A stretch of DNA of 64,000 bases from JBPOIC01 sp052034865 (GCA_052034865.1 JBPOIC010000039.1:8041-72040); one strand, 5' to 3'; counted from the stretch's first letter, positions 1 to 8,186 are shown. The notes: generated by a model from the letters alone, not told the origin. Translations and numbers: made by a program.

Positions 1-281
1 TCACGCGCATTCCCGCCTCGGTGACTTCGTCGGTTTTACGTCTTCCCAAAACCGTGCGCACCTTTTGGATGGGTCGTCTCAAAAGTCCTGTCGTCCTGTT
101 TGTGCATCCCTGGGAGTTTGTAGATTTCAGAAACGATCGGCGTTTGAGGCTGGATTGTCGGTTTAAGACGGGAAAAATCGCTCTCGAGTGTCTTTCAGAA
201 AATATACATTGGTTTAAGAAAAGAGATTTTGAGTTTTTAAAGATGAGGGACCTGCTTTCACTCCATCAGGGTTCTCGGTGA
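1..281 (+). CDS. Polysaccharide deacetylase family protein, C-terminal fragment
   Basis: The frame is open from the left edge and stops at 279-281, so only the last ~92 residues are present. The visible part has the stretch LRLPKTVRTFW, then PVVLFVHPWEF, which matches the tail of NodB-like polysaccharide deacetylases, where a His-Pro-Trp-Glu-Phe segment closes the barrel. The metal-binding motifs would lie upstream of the window, so activity cannot be judged. The family removes N-acetyl groups from cell-wall or exopolysaccharide amino sugars. The last 24 bp overlap the end of the convergent membrane-protein gene. The family assignment is fairly safe; the substrate is unknown. Confidence 0.7.
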   Translation, partial: TRIPASVTSSVLRLPKTVRTFWMGRLKSPVVLFVHPWEFVDFRNDRRLRLDCRFKTGKIALECLSENIHWFKKRDFEFLKMRDLLSLHQGSR

Positions 282-1244
282 TCTTTTGCCGAAGAAAAGA
301 CCTTGATGTCTCAATCCCATCTTTAAAAACAGAAAGGATCCGACCAAAACAAACGGCAGGGTGTGTGCCAGATGCATGGCCAGACCAATCGCCGAGGCCC
401 CGCTCGTATCGATTCCCAAGTGCTGATAGGTCAAAAAAACTGCGCCTTCGAAAATCCCAAAACGCCCGGGCGAAACGGGCAGGCTCATCGCCACCCCAAG
501 CGCGAGATGAACCAGCAGGGCGCTAATCCACGGAAGCTGCAGATGAAAGCTTTTCTGAACCATCAAGATCGTTCCCACCTCCAGGCTTTTCATGGCAAAG
601 GCAATAGCAATCGCCAGAAACATTTTTTTAAGATCCCTTAAATCCTGCAGGTGATGGGCCCATTTCGAGAAAAAATGTCCGAGCCTTTTCCAGTGAGAAT
701 GCTCGATGACTTCAAGGGCGTGAGAGGAATTCCGGTAGCGATAAGCCAGTGCAAACAAAATGACATAGGCCAAAAAGATAAGCCCGATACCGCCGCGGAC
801 AGGGATCTGAATCCAGTCGGGTAAAGGATAGAATAAGGCGATCATTCCAAACATCACGATTTTTCCAAATCCGTCGGCCATCTGCTCAAGGGTGATGATG
901 GACAGGGCCACCGATTTTCCAAGCTTTTCTTTTTCTCCCAACAGATAAATTCCGAATAAATGTCCTCCCCAAAACGGAACCGTGTTCACGAGCATGGCAA
1001 ACACACTCACGACACTAAACATGTTTTGAAAACGAAGCTTGCGATTTTCTGGAACAAAGAGGTTCCACTGGAAAGCGGTGAGAATCAGAATGAGGATGGG
1101 AAAAGAGCACCCGATCAGAAAATAAGCCAGATCCATTTGCTTGAGACTTGTCCAGAACTGATGAAAGTCGATCGCTCGGAATAAGAAAAAAATCAGAACG
1201 GCAGGGACTAAGAGGGAAAGAAGGATAAGAAGATATTTTTTCAT
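258..1244 (-). CDS. YbhN/MprF-type (LPG_synthase_TM) integral membrane protein
   Basis: Encodes 328 residues if started at the ATG at 1242-1244 (MKKYLLILLSLL), which opens directly into a first membrane helix. The frame stays open upstream to 1355, but that extension reads through a hairpin repeat and is unlikely to be coding. Six to eight hydrophobic segments follow, with the family-like stretches TVPFWGGHLFGIYLL, ITLEQMADGFGK and SLPVSPGRFGIFEGAV. The last (PGRxGxxEG) is typical of the flippase-like domain shared by MprF, YbhN and AglD. Members translocate or help translocate lipids or glycolipids across the inner membrane. Its position beside a deacetylase and lipid-synthesis genes fits, but the substrate cannot be inferred. 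Confidence 0.75.
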   Translation of the reverse strand: MKKYLLILLSLLVPAVLIFFLFRAIDFHQFWTSLKQMDLAYFLIGCSFPILILILTAFQWNLFVPENRKLRFQNMFSVVSVFAMLVNTVPFWGGHLFGIYLLGEKEKLGKSVALSIITLEQMADGFGKIVMFGMIALFYPLPDWIQIPVRGGIGLIFLAYVILFALAYRYRNSSHALEVIEHSHWKRLGHFFSKWAHHLQDLRDLKKMFLAIAIAFAMKSLEVGTILMVQKSFHLQLPWISALLVHLALGVAMSLPVSPGRFGIFEGAVFLTYQHLGIDTSGASAIGLAMHLAHTLPFVLVGSFLFLKMGLRHQGLFFGKRSPRTLME

Positions 1245-1296
1245 AATTCCTGAACACGAAGACAGAAGAAAAACCTCTACAATCAATCTTCCTGTA

Positions 1297-1344
1297 GGTC
1301 CGCAGGACCACGCCGCCCCGACGGGCACCCCTCCAAAGGAGGGG
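1297..1344. repeat. Two adjacent perfect hairpins in an intergenic repeat
   Basis: GGTCC-gca-GGACC (1297-1309) and CCCCTCC-aaa-GGAGGGG (1328-1344) are perfect short palindromes about 20 bp apart. They lie upstream of the leftward membrane-protein gene. They look like pieces of dispersed intergenic repeats rather than a terminator, since no T-run follows on either strand. Confidence 0.5.
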
Positions 1345-1449
1345 AATAAAAACAATCAGAATTCAGAAGATAGAAGGTAGAATACAGAATCAATACCACT
1401 GGATTACTTCGTCGCTACAATCCTTGAAAAGACGCCCTTACCCTTACAT

Positions 1450-1489
1450 CGTCATTGCGGGCGACCGAAGGGAACGTGGCAATCCATCC
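1450..1489 (+). repeat. REP-like intergenic repeat (GTCATTGCG...CCGAAGGGA type)
   Basis: The sequence GTCATTGCGGGCGACCGAAG and its continuation to AATCCATCC resembles the 'GTCATTGCGAGCGAACGAAG...GCAATC' elements common between genes in many environmental bacterial genomes. A related copy lies in the opposite orientation at about 5337-5384 and shares CGACCGAAGGGA followed by CCATCC. That pair supports a dispersed family in this genome. Confidence 0.55.
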
Positions 1490-1505
1490 ACCCTTCATAA
1501 ACGCT

Positions 1506-2546
1506 TCATCCCTGCTGTTTTCTCTTAGATACCTCTAAATTGCGCTTTTTCAAGATCACTGGGACGTCATCGGTAAAATGCCGGAGGATGAACGGATAAA
1601 TTTTTCCAAGTTTTTGAACTCTCCACTTCTCAACGATAAAAAAGGCGAGGGCTGCGTAGAACATCCCCAAAAAAAGATCGATCACATAATGATGCTGAAG
1701 GTAAACGGCCGCAAAACACATGAGCGAAAGATACACGCTTTGCGCGTATTTCCATTTTCCAGGGTTTTGAAGGGCGTACAGCCAGCCCAAGCTTGCAAAG
1801 CCTGCGTGCATGGAAGGAATGGCCCCAAAAACGACGGGCGACATTCCATAAAATCCGCTGGTGAGTTTAAATCCCAAAAGGGCATCGAAACGAATGAGTC
1901 CTCCCGGATCTCCAGCAATAGGATGGAGGGGCTGCATAAAACCGTAATGCGTCACATACCACGGAGGAGCGGCTGGATAGAGAAAGTAGGTTGCAAAGGC
2001 CAGAAAATTCATCAGCAAAAAAGCAAGCGTGTAGCGACCCGCTTCTTCGGGTGAGCGCAAACGCCAGATCAGAAGAATCAAGAGAATCGCAATCGGCTCG
2101 TGGAGAATATAAATGATGCCACACAGCAGATCTAAAGCGGGATGCGTCCAGGCCAAAAAGAAATCATTGAGCAGGATTTTTTTTCCAGCGTGCATCCATC
2201 CAAACCAGGATAAATCGATCTGATAGGGTTCGCTAATGTGGATGGGTAAGATGAAATCGAAGGGAATGTAGCGTAAAAAATCGAAGACGATGTCTTTAAT
2301 GACGACGGGAAGGGCGAGCAGGATAAAGATCCGGGTTTTGGGATGAACGAAATAAAGCGCAAGGACGAGTAGCGAGAACAAGACGTGATCGATTCGAAAC
2401 TGACCCAGCAGAACGTGGGTTAGGCAGTAGGCGAGTGTAAATGCGGGCCAAAGGAATGCTTTCAGATAAACAAGTGAAGCTCCTTCCAGCCGGTCGGCCA
2501 AGAGTCTGTCATAAAGTAGTGAAACTGCGCGAAAAACACGGTCCAT
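1506..2546 (-). CDS. PAP2-superfamily membrane phosphotransferase, Aur1/IPC-synthase-like
   Basis: 346 residues with several hydrophobic segments. Two motifs define the family: AIPSMHAGFASLGW with His247, and QHHYVIDLFLG with His286 and Asp290. The H-Y-x-x-D arrangement matches the catalytic block of fungal Aur1 inositol-phosphorylceramide synthase and the PAP2_3 family, which transfer a phospho-alcohol head group between lipids at the membrane. The gene is divergent from spt (258 bp between starts), and the next two genes look like ceramide synthase and CerR. This suggests a head-group transferase for ceramide; that is inference from motif and position. The alternative is an ordinary lipid phosphatase or undecaprenyl-pyrophosphate phosphatase. 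Confidence 0.75.
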   Translation of the reverse strand: MDRVFRAVSLLYDRLLADRLEGASLVYLKAFLWPAFTLAYCLTHVLLGQFRIDHVLFSLLVLALYFVHPKTRIFILLALPVVIKDIVFDFLRYIPFDFILPIHISEPYQIDLSWFGWMHAGKKILLNDFFLAWTHPALDLLCGIIYILHEPIAILLILLIWRLRSPEEAGRYTLAFLLMNFLAFATYFLYPAAPPWYVTHYGFMQPLHPIAGDPGGLIRFDALLGFKLTSGFYGMSPVVFGAIPSMHAGFASLGWLYALQNPGKWKYAQSVYLSLMCFAAVYLQHHYVIDLFLGMFYAALAFFIVEKWRVQKLGKIYPFILRHFTDDVPVILKKRNLEVSKRKQQG

Positions 2547-2804
2547 AAAGAAAAGAGGGCGAGGGAGACCTTGCCCTTATAATTAGAAAGATTGTGAATC
2601 AGGCAGATAGCGGGTTCATCACACAAACTCAACCAAGAGTTTTATTGACAGTTTTTCAGGATCCAGTACTTATTCCCCCTAAAATCAATAAATCGTTCCG
2701 GTAGGAGTTGTGACAGTTCGTTTCGTCCCTCCCATGGTTTCCTCTTTAATTTCGGTGATACTGTACAATTGTTGTCATTCAGGATGTAGTTCCCGTTCAT
2801 TGCT
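2547..2804. promoter_or_regulatory. Divergent intergenic region between the PAP2 gene and spt
   Basis: This region separates the two divergent starts and must hold promoters in both directions. A consensus TTGACA is at 2645-2650 with only a poor -10 match (ACTTAT) 17 bp downstream. A TACAAT (5 of 6 to the -10 consensus) is at 2764-2769 without a convincing -35. There is no strong Shine-Dalgarno sequence in front of the spt ATG. No operator palindrome stands out. Confidence 0.3.
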
Positions 2805-4073
2805 ATGACTCAACACGTGGATGATCTTGTAAAAAACCGCCACCTTCTTTCCCGTGAGGAAAGCTCCGATGTTTTTGCAAAGGCCTATGCCTTTCAAAAG
2901 GTGATCGGCTCGTTGCGTGAGACGGGAAGTTATCCTTATTTTCAACCTCTCTCCTTAAACCTCGGTCCCCAGGCCATTCTGAAAGGTAAAAAAGTCATCA
3001 TGATGGGCTCTAATAATTATTTGGGGCTCACCACTCATCCCAAAGTTCGTGAAGCGGCCATTGAAGCCATTCAACGTTTTGGTACGAGCGCGACCGGTTC
3101 TCGTCTGCTCAACGGATCTTTGGAAATCCATGAGGCCTTCGAACACGAGATTGCCCAGTTTCTCAACAAAGAAGCGGCTCTGATTTTTACTACCGGCTAT
3201 CAAGCCAATCTGGGCGCCATTACAGCCCTGGCAACCCACGGAGTTCAGGTTTATCTCGATAAACAAAATCATGCGAGTTTGTATGATGCAGTCAAAATGA
3301 GTGAAGGACGTTGTGTGTTTTTCAAACACAACGATGCGGATCATTTAGATCGTCTGATGGCCCAGGCCCCTGCGGGAAGTCCGAAGCTGGTCGCGGTGGA
3401 TGGGGTGTTCAGCATGGAAGGTGATCTCACTCCTCTTCCTAACATAGTCGAGGTTTGCAGGCGTCATCACGCGCGACTTTTGGTCGACGATGCCCATGCC
3501 CTGGGAGTTTTGGGAAAAAAAGGAGAAGGGACGGCAGGTCATTTTGGTTTGAGCTCAGAAGTCGATCTGATCATGGCGACCTTCTCAAAATCGCTGGCCT
3601 CAACTGGTGGTTATGTAGCCGGAGATTTTGCGATTGTGGATTATATCAAGCACCATGGTCGCTCGATGATTTTTTCGGCTTCGATTACTCCTGCGAATCT
3701 AGCGGCGGCCCGCGAATCTCTTCAAATTCTCATTCAGGAGCCAGAACGCGTGACGCAGGTGATGGAGAATGCTCGCGTTCTGAAAGAAGGATTGATCGCA
3801 ATGGGATGGAGTGTTGGGGCTTCGCAAACACCGATCATCCCCGTACATATCGGAAATGATCTGACCGCCCTGACGCTTTGGAAAGATCTTCTGGAAGCCG
3901 GAGTCTATGTGAATCCGGTTGTCTATCCTGCGGTCGATCAGGACAAGGCGATTTTACGCGTGAGTACAATGACGACGCATACGCCCCAACATCTGGAACA
4001 GGCTCTTGAGGCGTTTCGTCTAGTTGGAGAGCGCTATCATCTTCTTGAAAAACAGGCGAGTCATGGGGCTTGA
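2805..4073 (+). CDS. spt: Serine palmitoyltransferase-like alpha-oxoamine synthase
   Basis: 422 residues. A PLP enzyme of the alpha-oxoamine synthase family (SPT, BioF, Kbl), which condenses an amino acid with an acyl thioester. Visible marks are MMGSNNYLGL near residue 67, TGSRLLNGSLEIHEAFE, the PLP-ring-binding pair Asp228/His231 in VDDAHALG, and the Schiff-base lysine Lys262 in ATFSKSLASTGG. The G-S-R-L-L-N-G-S/T-L-x-x-H stretch is the form seen in bacterial serine palmitoyltransferases; BioF and Kbl differ there. It would make 3-ketosphinganine from serine and a C16-type acyl thioester. The stop overlaps the start of the next gene by 11 bp, so the two are translationally coupled. No biotin or threonine-degradation genes are nearby, which argues against BioF or Kbl. 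Confidence 0.82.
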   Translation: MTQHVDDLVKNRHLLSREESSDVFAKAYAFQKVIGSLRETGSYPYFQPLSLNLGPQAILKGKKVIMMGSNNYLGLTTHPKVREAAIEAIQRFGTSATGSRLLNGSLEIHEAFEHEIAQFLNKEAALIFTTGYQANLGAITALATHGVQVYLDKQNHASLYDAVKMSEGRCVFFKHNDADHLDRLMAQAPAGSPKLVAVDGVFSMEGDLTPLPNIVEVCRRHHARLLVDDAHALGVLGKKGEGTAGHFGLSSEVDLIMATFSKSLASTGGYVAGDFAIVDYIKHHGRSMIFSASITPANLAAARESLQILIQEPERVTQVMENARVLKEGLIAMGWSVGASQTPIIPVHIGNDLTALTLWKDLLEAGVYVNPVVYPAVDQDKAILRVSTMTTHTPQHLEQALEAFRLVGERYHLLEKQASHGA

Positions 4074-5196
4074 GTCTCTTTCTGTCCAGCCTGTGCGCAC
4101 CCGCCTGGAGCTCAAACGTTTTATTCAACTTCCCTACCGTCTCTATCAAAACGATCCCCATTGGATTGCCCCACTTTATTCCGAGCGCAAAGAAATCCTT
4201 CATCCTCAAAAAAATCCTTTTTATCAGCATGCGATCGTGGAGCTTTTCCTCGCGGTTCGCGAGGGAAAAGAAGTGGGGAGAATCTCTGCTCAGATCGATT
4301 TTGAGTATGAGAAATGTCATGGGGAACGGGTGGGGCATTTTGGATTTTTTGAGTGCGAACAGGATCCTGAAATTGCCGCTGCCCTTTTTCAGGCGGCTGA
4401 AAATTTTTTAAAACAAAACCAGGCGACACGCATCGTGGGGCCTTTCAGTTTTTCGATCAATGAAGAATCGGGTCTTTTAATCGATGGTTTTGATCAACCT
4501 CTCATGACGATGATGCCTTACAATCCTCCCTACTATGCCGATCTCATCGAAGGCGTAGGGTATCGCAAGATCAAGGATTTATATGCGTGGCATTACCCGG
4601 TGGGCGAAATTCCCGAACAGCCGCGACTGATTGCGGAAGAGGTGAGGAAATTGCCGGATCTGATCCTGCGCACCTTTGATAAAAAGAATTTCAAACGCGA
4701 TATGAACATTATCATCGATATTTTCAATTCCGCCTGGTCAGAAAACTGGGGCTTTGTGCCCTTGACTTCGGCCGAAGTTGACAAGATGGCAAAGGATCTT
4801 AAACTCTTTATCGATTACGAAGGGGCATTTATTGCCGAATATAAAGGGATTCCCATCGCGATGGCGCTTGCGATGCCCAATCTGTATGAATTGATTGCAG
4901 GCATGAAGGGCCGTCTGTTTCCCTTCGGTATCTTTAAACTCCTGTGGCGCCTGTTTCGAAAGCAATATCGCTCTGCACGCCTGATGCTTCTGGGAATCAA
5001 AAAGGAATACCGAAGTTCCATGCTTGGATTTTTAAGCACCCTGCTCTACGTTGAAATTCATCGGCGTGGGCTTGAGCGGGGCTATGAGTGGGGAGAGCTT
5101 TCCTGGACCCTCGAAGACAATCGCAAAGTGAATACCGGCATCGAGTTTATGGGAGGAAAGAAATACAAGACGTTTCGAATTTATGAGAAGGGGTAG
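4063..5196 (+). CDS. GNAT-fold N-acyltransferase, putative bacterial ceramide synthase (bCerS)
   Basis: 377 residues from the ATG at 4063, inside the end of spt (11-bp overlap); an in-frame ATG at 4024 lies deeper inside spt and is less likely. Conserved blocks include FIQLPYRLYQNDPHWIAPL, FLAVREGKEVGRI, GHFGFFECEQD, LLIDGFDQP and MMPYNPPYYADL. They match a large GNAT-like family that includes the bacterial ceramide synthase described in Caulobacter, which N-acylates the sphingoid base. The gene has no relation to eukaryotic TRAM-LAG-CLN8 ceramide synthases. Tight coupling to spt strongly supports this role. A plain GNAT acyltransferase of unknown substrate is the alternative, because motif evidence alone is not specific. 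Confidence 0.72.
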   Translation: MGLESLSVQPVRTRLELKRFIQLPYRLYQNDPHWIAPLYSERKEILHPQKNPFYQHAIVELFLAVREGKEVGRISAQIDFEYEKCHGERVGHFGFFECEQDPEIAAALFQAAENFLKQNQATRIVGPFSFSINEESGLLIDGFDQPLMTMMPYNPPYYADLIEGVGYRKIKDLYAWHYPVGEIPEQPRLIAEEVRKLPDLILRTFDKKNFKRDMNIIIDIFNSAWSENWGFVPLTSAEVDKMAKDLKLFIDYEGAFIAEYKGIPIAMALAMPNLYELIAGMKGRLFPFGIFKLLWRLFRKQYRSARLMLLGIKKEYRSSMLGFLSTLLYVEIHRRGLERGYEWGELSWTLEDNRKVNTGIEFMGGKKYKTFRIYEKG

Positions 5197-5216
5197 GAAG
5201 GGAAAGGTGGGGATTT

Positions 5217-5540
5217 TCATCGTCTCACCCTCTCTTTTAAGAATGCGACGAAGTATCTGTCCTTTGACTCTTCGACGAGTTCAAAGCTCAAGGCGAACGA
5301 CTTAGGATGTCCCATGTGTTTTCTGACTTTTGATTCCTGGATGGTTTCTCTCCCTTCGGTCGATCGCAAAGACGCAATGATCGTCCTTCTAAATTCTGTC
5401 TCCTGATTTTTCCACTCTCCCGTTGCTGGGACGAAGTACCCGAAGGGTGGAGGGTGAGGGGAAATTAAATTCTCACCCTCCCTCCAAATCCCGCCCATCC
5501 AGGGCGGGAGGGCGTTGCGGACGAGGCATGCCTCGCCCCT
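5217..5540. repeat. Cluster of intergenic repeats and strong hairpins between bCerS and cerR-like genes
   Basis: The 415 bp between 5197 and 5611 contain no supported gene. They hold a fragment resembling CTTCGACGAGTTCAAAGCTC-type repeats (5270-5300), an inverted copy of the CGACCGAAGGGA repeat (5337-5384), and three perfect hairpins. These are GGAGGGTGAG/CTCACCCTCC (5449-5458 with 5472-5481), CCCGCCC/GGGCGGG (5490-5496 with 5502-5508), and the 14-bp palindrome CGAGGCATGCCTCG (5522-5535). The last lies in the GCGAGGCATGCCTCGCCCCT-type element common in environmental genomes. The short frames across this region are repeat-derived. Confidence 0.7.
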
Positions 5541-5611
5541 ACAAATAATTTAGGTTTAACCATGAGAGCAATCACACAGGATTGCCAATCACTGCATTTC
5601 GCTCGCAAACT

Positions 5612-6595
5612 ATGAACATCTTCCTCACAGGTGCTTCTGGGTTTTTAGGCTTTCATGTCGCCAGGCTTTTGGTGGAGCGGGGCCATCGCGTGATTGCCCT
5701 TGTTCGTCCGACCAGCCAGCGAAAGGAACTTAAGAAACTTCCCATTCAATGGATCAAGGGAAGCCTGTCTGACCTTCGAGCCCTAAGACAAAGCCCAGAG
5801 CCTTTGGAGGCCGTGATTCATATCGCAGGGATTGTGAAGGCCTTGTCTAAAGAAGCCTTCTTTAAAACCAATGCACAGGGGACAGAGAATCTCGTTCAGG
5901 AAATTCTCTCTCGTCCCACTCTTCCTAAAGTTTTCATACAGATTTCAACCCTTGCGGTTCATAGTCCTACCCGCGATGGTCCTGATTTTTGTCTTCCTGC
6001 AGATCAATGCCACCCCGTCAGTCATTATGGCGAAAGCAAATTGGCTGGAGAGAAGAGCCTGGGTTTACTTAAAGAAAAAGTTCGTAGTGTTATTTTGAGA
6101 CCTCCTGTGATTTATGGCCCCCAGGATAGGGAAGTCCTGCTCCTTTTTAAGGCAGCGCAAAAAGGTTTTCTGCCGCTTTACCGACGCGGGCAAAGCCAGT
6201 TTTCCATGTGTTACGTCACCGATGTTGCCCAGGCGATTATAACCCTTTTGGAAAATCCTCCTCAGAAAGATGAAATATTTTGTCTGGATGATGGTGTCGT
6301 GCACACCTGGAAGAGTGTTGCTCAGGTCATTGCAAAGGCGATGAAGCGAAATCCGTTGCTACTTTCCATTCCACATTCCCTTTACTCCCTCGCGGCCCTG
6401 TGCTCGCAGGGCTATGCTCAGCTAAGACGTCAGCCGGTGGTTTTTACCGTCAACAAGATGGAAGAAATTTCACAGCCCAGCTGGGTGTGTGGATATCAAA
6501 AATTGAATGAAAAAACAGGCTGGCGGCCTCAAGTGGATTTAAAACGGGGAATTGATTCGACCTTGAGGTTTTATCGGGAGATGAAGTGGCTTTAA
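5612..6595 (+). CDS. Extended SDR (NAD-dependent epimerase/dehydratase family), CerR-like ceramide reductase candidate
   Basis: 327 residues from the ATG at 5612 (MNIFLTGASGFLG). An in-frame ATG ten codons upstream would push the Rossmann motif inward, so 5612 is preferred. The N-terminus has the TGxxGxxG nucleotide-binding motif, and the catalytic Tyr139-x-x-x-Lys143 pair is in HYGESK. RPPVIYGPQD is typical of extended SDRs. In Caulobacter an SDR of this class (CerR) reduces the 3-keto group made by Spt, after N-acylation by bCerS. The same three activities sit together here on one strand. A repeat-rich gap of 415 bp separates it from bCerS, so it may have its own promoter. A sugar-nucleotide or sterol-type SDR is the alternative. 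Confidence 0.68.
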   Translation: MNIFLTGASGFLGFHVARLLVERGHRVIALVRPTSQRKELKKLPIQWIKGSLSDLRALRQSPEPLEAVIHIAGIVKALSKEAFFKTNAQGTENLVQEILSRPTLPKVFIQISTLAVHSPTRDGPDFCLPADQCHPVSHYGESKLAGEKSLGLLKEKVRSVILRPPVIYGPQDREVLLLFKAAQKGFLPLYRRGQSQFSMCYVTDVAQAIITLLENPPQKDEIFCLDDGVVHTWKSVAQVIAKAMKRNPLLLSIPHSLYSLAALCSQGYAQLRRQPVVFTVNKMEEISQPSWVCGYQKLNEKTGWRPQVDLKRGIDSTLRFYREMKWL

Positions 6596-6721
6596 TGGGA
6601 CTTTCTCACTGGGCGATCTGCTTCGTTAAAATTTCTTCAGAAAATCCTCACGTACATCCCTGTACTCTCTGGTTTTCTTCAGGAATTTCGCCTTGCATTT
6701 CATCCCATTGAGAAAATCCTA
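6596..6721. repeat. 126-bp imperfect inverted repeat (MITE-like)
   Basis: The two 60-bp arms (6596-6655 and 6662-6721) are imperfect reverse complements meeting at GTAC-atccct-GTAC. The outer ends match best: TGGGACTTTCTCACTGGG against the complement TAGGATTTTCTCAATGGG. The element begins directly after the stop codon of the SDR gene. As RNA it would fold into one long interrupted hairpin, so it could end or process the upstream transcript. No coding sequence is inside. It looks like a non-autonomous mobile or REP-type element. Confidence 0.6.
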
Positions 6722-6811
6722 TTTAAATTTATTCCAGGATTTTCCTCATTTTAGAAAGAGGATGATTTCACCCTTCTTGACCGTCCTTTTTGATTGAACT
6801 ACTCGTCTCTT

Positions 6812-8071
6812 ATGCAAACCCATCAATCCATTATCCTGGAAATCGCCCAAAAGGCCCGTGCCAGTGCGCGCTTTGGGGCCAATCTCAGCACTTCACAGAA
6901 AAATAAAATCCTGCATCAAATGGCCGAGGCCTTGATGGCCCAGTCCGAAAGGGTCCGGCTGGAGAATCAGAAAGATCTTCAGAATGCGCAGGAAAAAAAT
7001 CTTTCTTCCGCCATGATCGACCGTCTGACACTTACTCCCAAACGGATTGCCGAGATGGCCAAGGGGTTGACTGAAGTTGCCGCACTTCCCGATCCAGTCG
7101 GTGAAATCACCAAAGGATGGGTTCGGCCCAATGGGCTTCGTATCGAAAAGGTGCGCATTCCTTTGGGAGTGATCGGCATCATCTATGAATCCCGACCGAA
7201 TGTGACGGTCGATGCTGCCGGTTTGTGTTTGAAGTCCGGAAATGCCGTGGTGCTTCGGGGAGGCTCGGAGGCGATTCATTCCAATCGGATTTTGGGTGAG
7301 ATTCTGCGCGAGGTGCTTAAGGAAAATGGAATCCATGAAGATCTCATTCAGGTGGTTCCGGTGACCGATCGTGACGCCGTTCAATTCCTGCTTTCCCAGG
7401 ATCGATACATCGACTTGATCATTCCGCGTGGAGGAGAAGGTCTCATGAAGATGGTGCGTGAGTTTTCGAAGATTCCCGTCGTGCGCCACGATAAAGGGGT
7501 GTGTCACATCTTTGTCGATTACAATGCCGATCTTGAGAAGGCCGAAAAAATTTGTATCAACTCCAAGGTCCAGCGACCTGGAGTTTGCAATGCTCTCGAA
7601 ACCTTACTCGTCGATGAAAAAATTGCTCCTGATTTTTTACCGCGAATGATTGCCGAATATCAGCGATTGGGAGTTGAAATTCGCGGCTGTGAAAAAACCC
7701 GTCAGATCGTATCCAATATCCAGACTGCCATCGAAGAAGACTGGTCGGCAGAATATCTCGATTTAATCCTTGCCGTGCGCGTAGTGAGAAACCTTGATGA
7801 AGCGATTGAGCACATCGAAAAATACAGCTCGCTCCATACCGAATCGATCCTGACCAATGATGAAGCCCATGCCGAGCGCTTTTTGCGTGAACTGAATTCT
7901 TCTGTTGTTCTGGTCAATGCATCCACCCGTTTCAACGATGGGGGGCAGTTAGGCCTGGGAGCCGAAATCGGAATTTCCACAACCAAGCTTCATGCCTTTG
8001 GACCGATGGGGCTTGAAGAACTCACCGCTCAAAAATATGTGGTACGGGGAGAAGGTCAGGTGAGAGAGTGA
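6812..8071 (+). CDS. proA: Glutamate-5-semialdehyde dehydrogenase (gamma-glutamyl phosphate reductase)
   Basis: 419 residues from the ATG at 6812; an upstream in-frame TTG at 6794 is less likely. It reduces gamma-glutamyl phosphate to glutamate semialdehyde with NADPH, the second step of proline synthesis. Family hallmarks are IPLGVIGIIYESRPNVT, LKSGNAVVLRGGSEA, the catalytic Cys259 in QRPGVCNALETLL, and FNDGGQLGLGAEIG near the end. The length is normal for ProA. proB is not beside it. In many genomes the order is proB-proA-nadD-rsfS-rlmH; here rsfS follows with no nadD between. Confidence 0.95.
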   Translation: MQTHQSIILEIAQKARASARFGANLSTSQKNKILHQMAEALMAQSERVRLENQKDLQNAQEKNLSSAMIDRLTLTPKRIAEMAKGLTEVAALPDPVGEITKGWVRPNGLRIEKVRIPLGVIGIIYESRPNVTVDAAGLCLKSGNAVVLRGGSEAIHSNRILGEILREVLKENGIHEDLIQVVPVTDRDAVQFLLSQDRYIDLIIPRGGEGLMKMVREFSKIPVVRHDKGVCHIFVDYNADLEKAEKICINSKVQRPGVCNALETLLVDEKIAPDFLPRMIAEYQRLGVEIRGCEKTRQIVSNIQTAIEEDWSAEYLDLILAVRVVRNLDEAIEHIEKYSSLHTESILTNDEAHAERFLRELNSSVVLVNASTRFNDGGQLGLGAEIGISTTKLHAFGPMGLEELTAQKYVVRGEGQVRE

Positions 8072-8186
8072 ACGGGAGTACAAAACTGAAGATTGATTGA
8101 AGAAAAAGTAACCTCGAAAAAAAAATCATTTTTAAAATTCAAACTCATGAATTGACGGGCTGACCCTGTCTCGATACGGAAAACAA

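Noticed and set aside
960..1184. Open frames of 70-100 codons opposite or within the YbhN-like gene
   Set aside because: They lie fully inside the membrane-protein gene in other frames, and their translations show no hydrophobic or domain pattern of their own.
2805..4073. BioF (8-amino-7-oxononanoate synthase) or Kbl as the identity of the oxoamine synthase
   Set aside because: The SRLLNGSLEIH segment and the coupling to a bCerS-like gene fit serine palmitoyltransferase better, and no biotin or threonine genes are nearby. The call still needs phylogeny.
5217..5498. A 93-codon minus-strand frame after the bCerS gene
   Set aside because: It is translated repeat and hairpin sequence, with no start signal or recognisable protein pattern.
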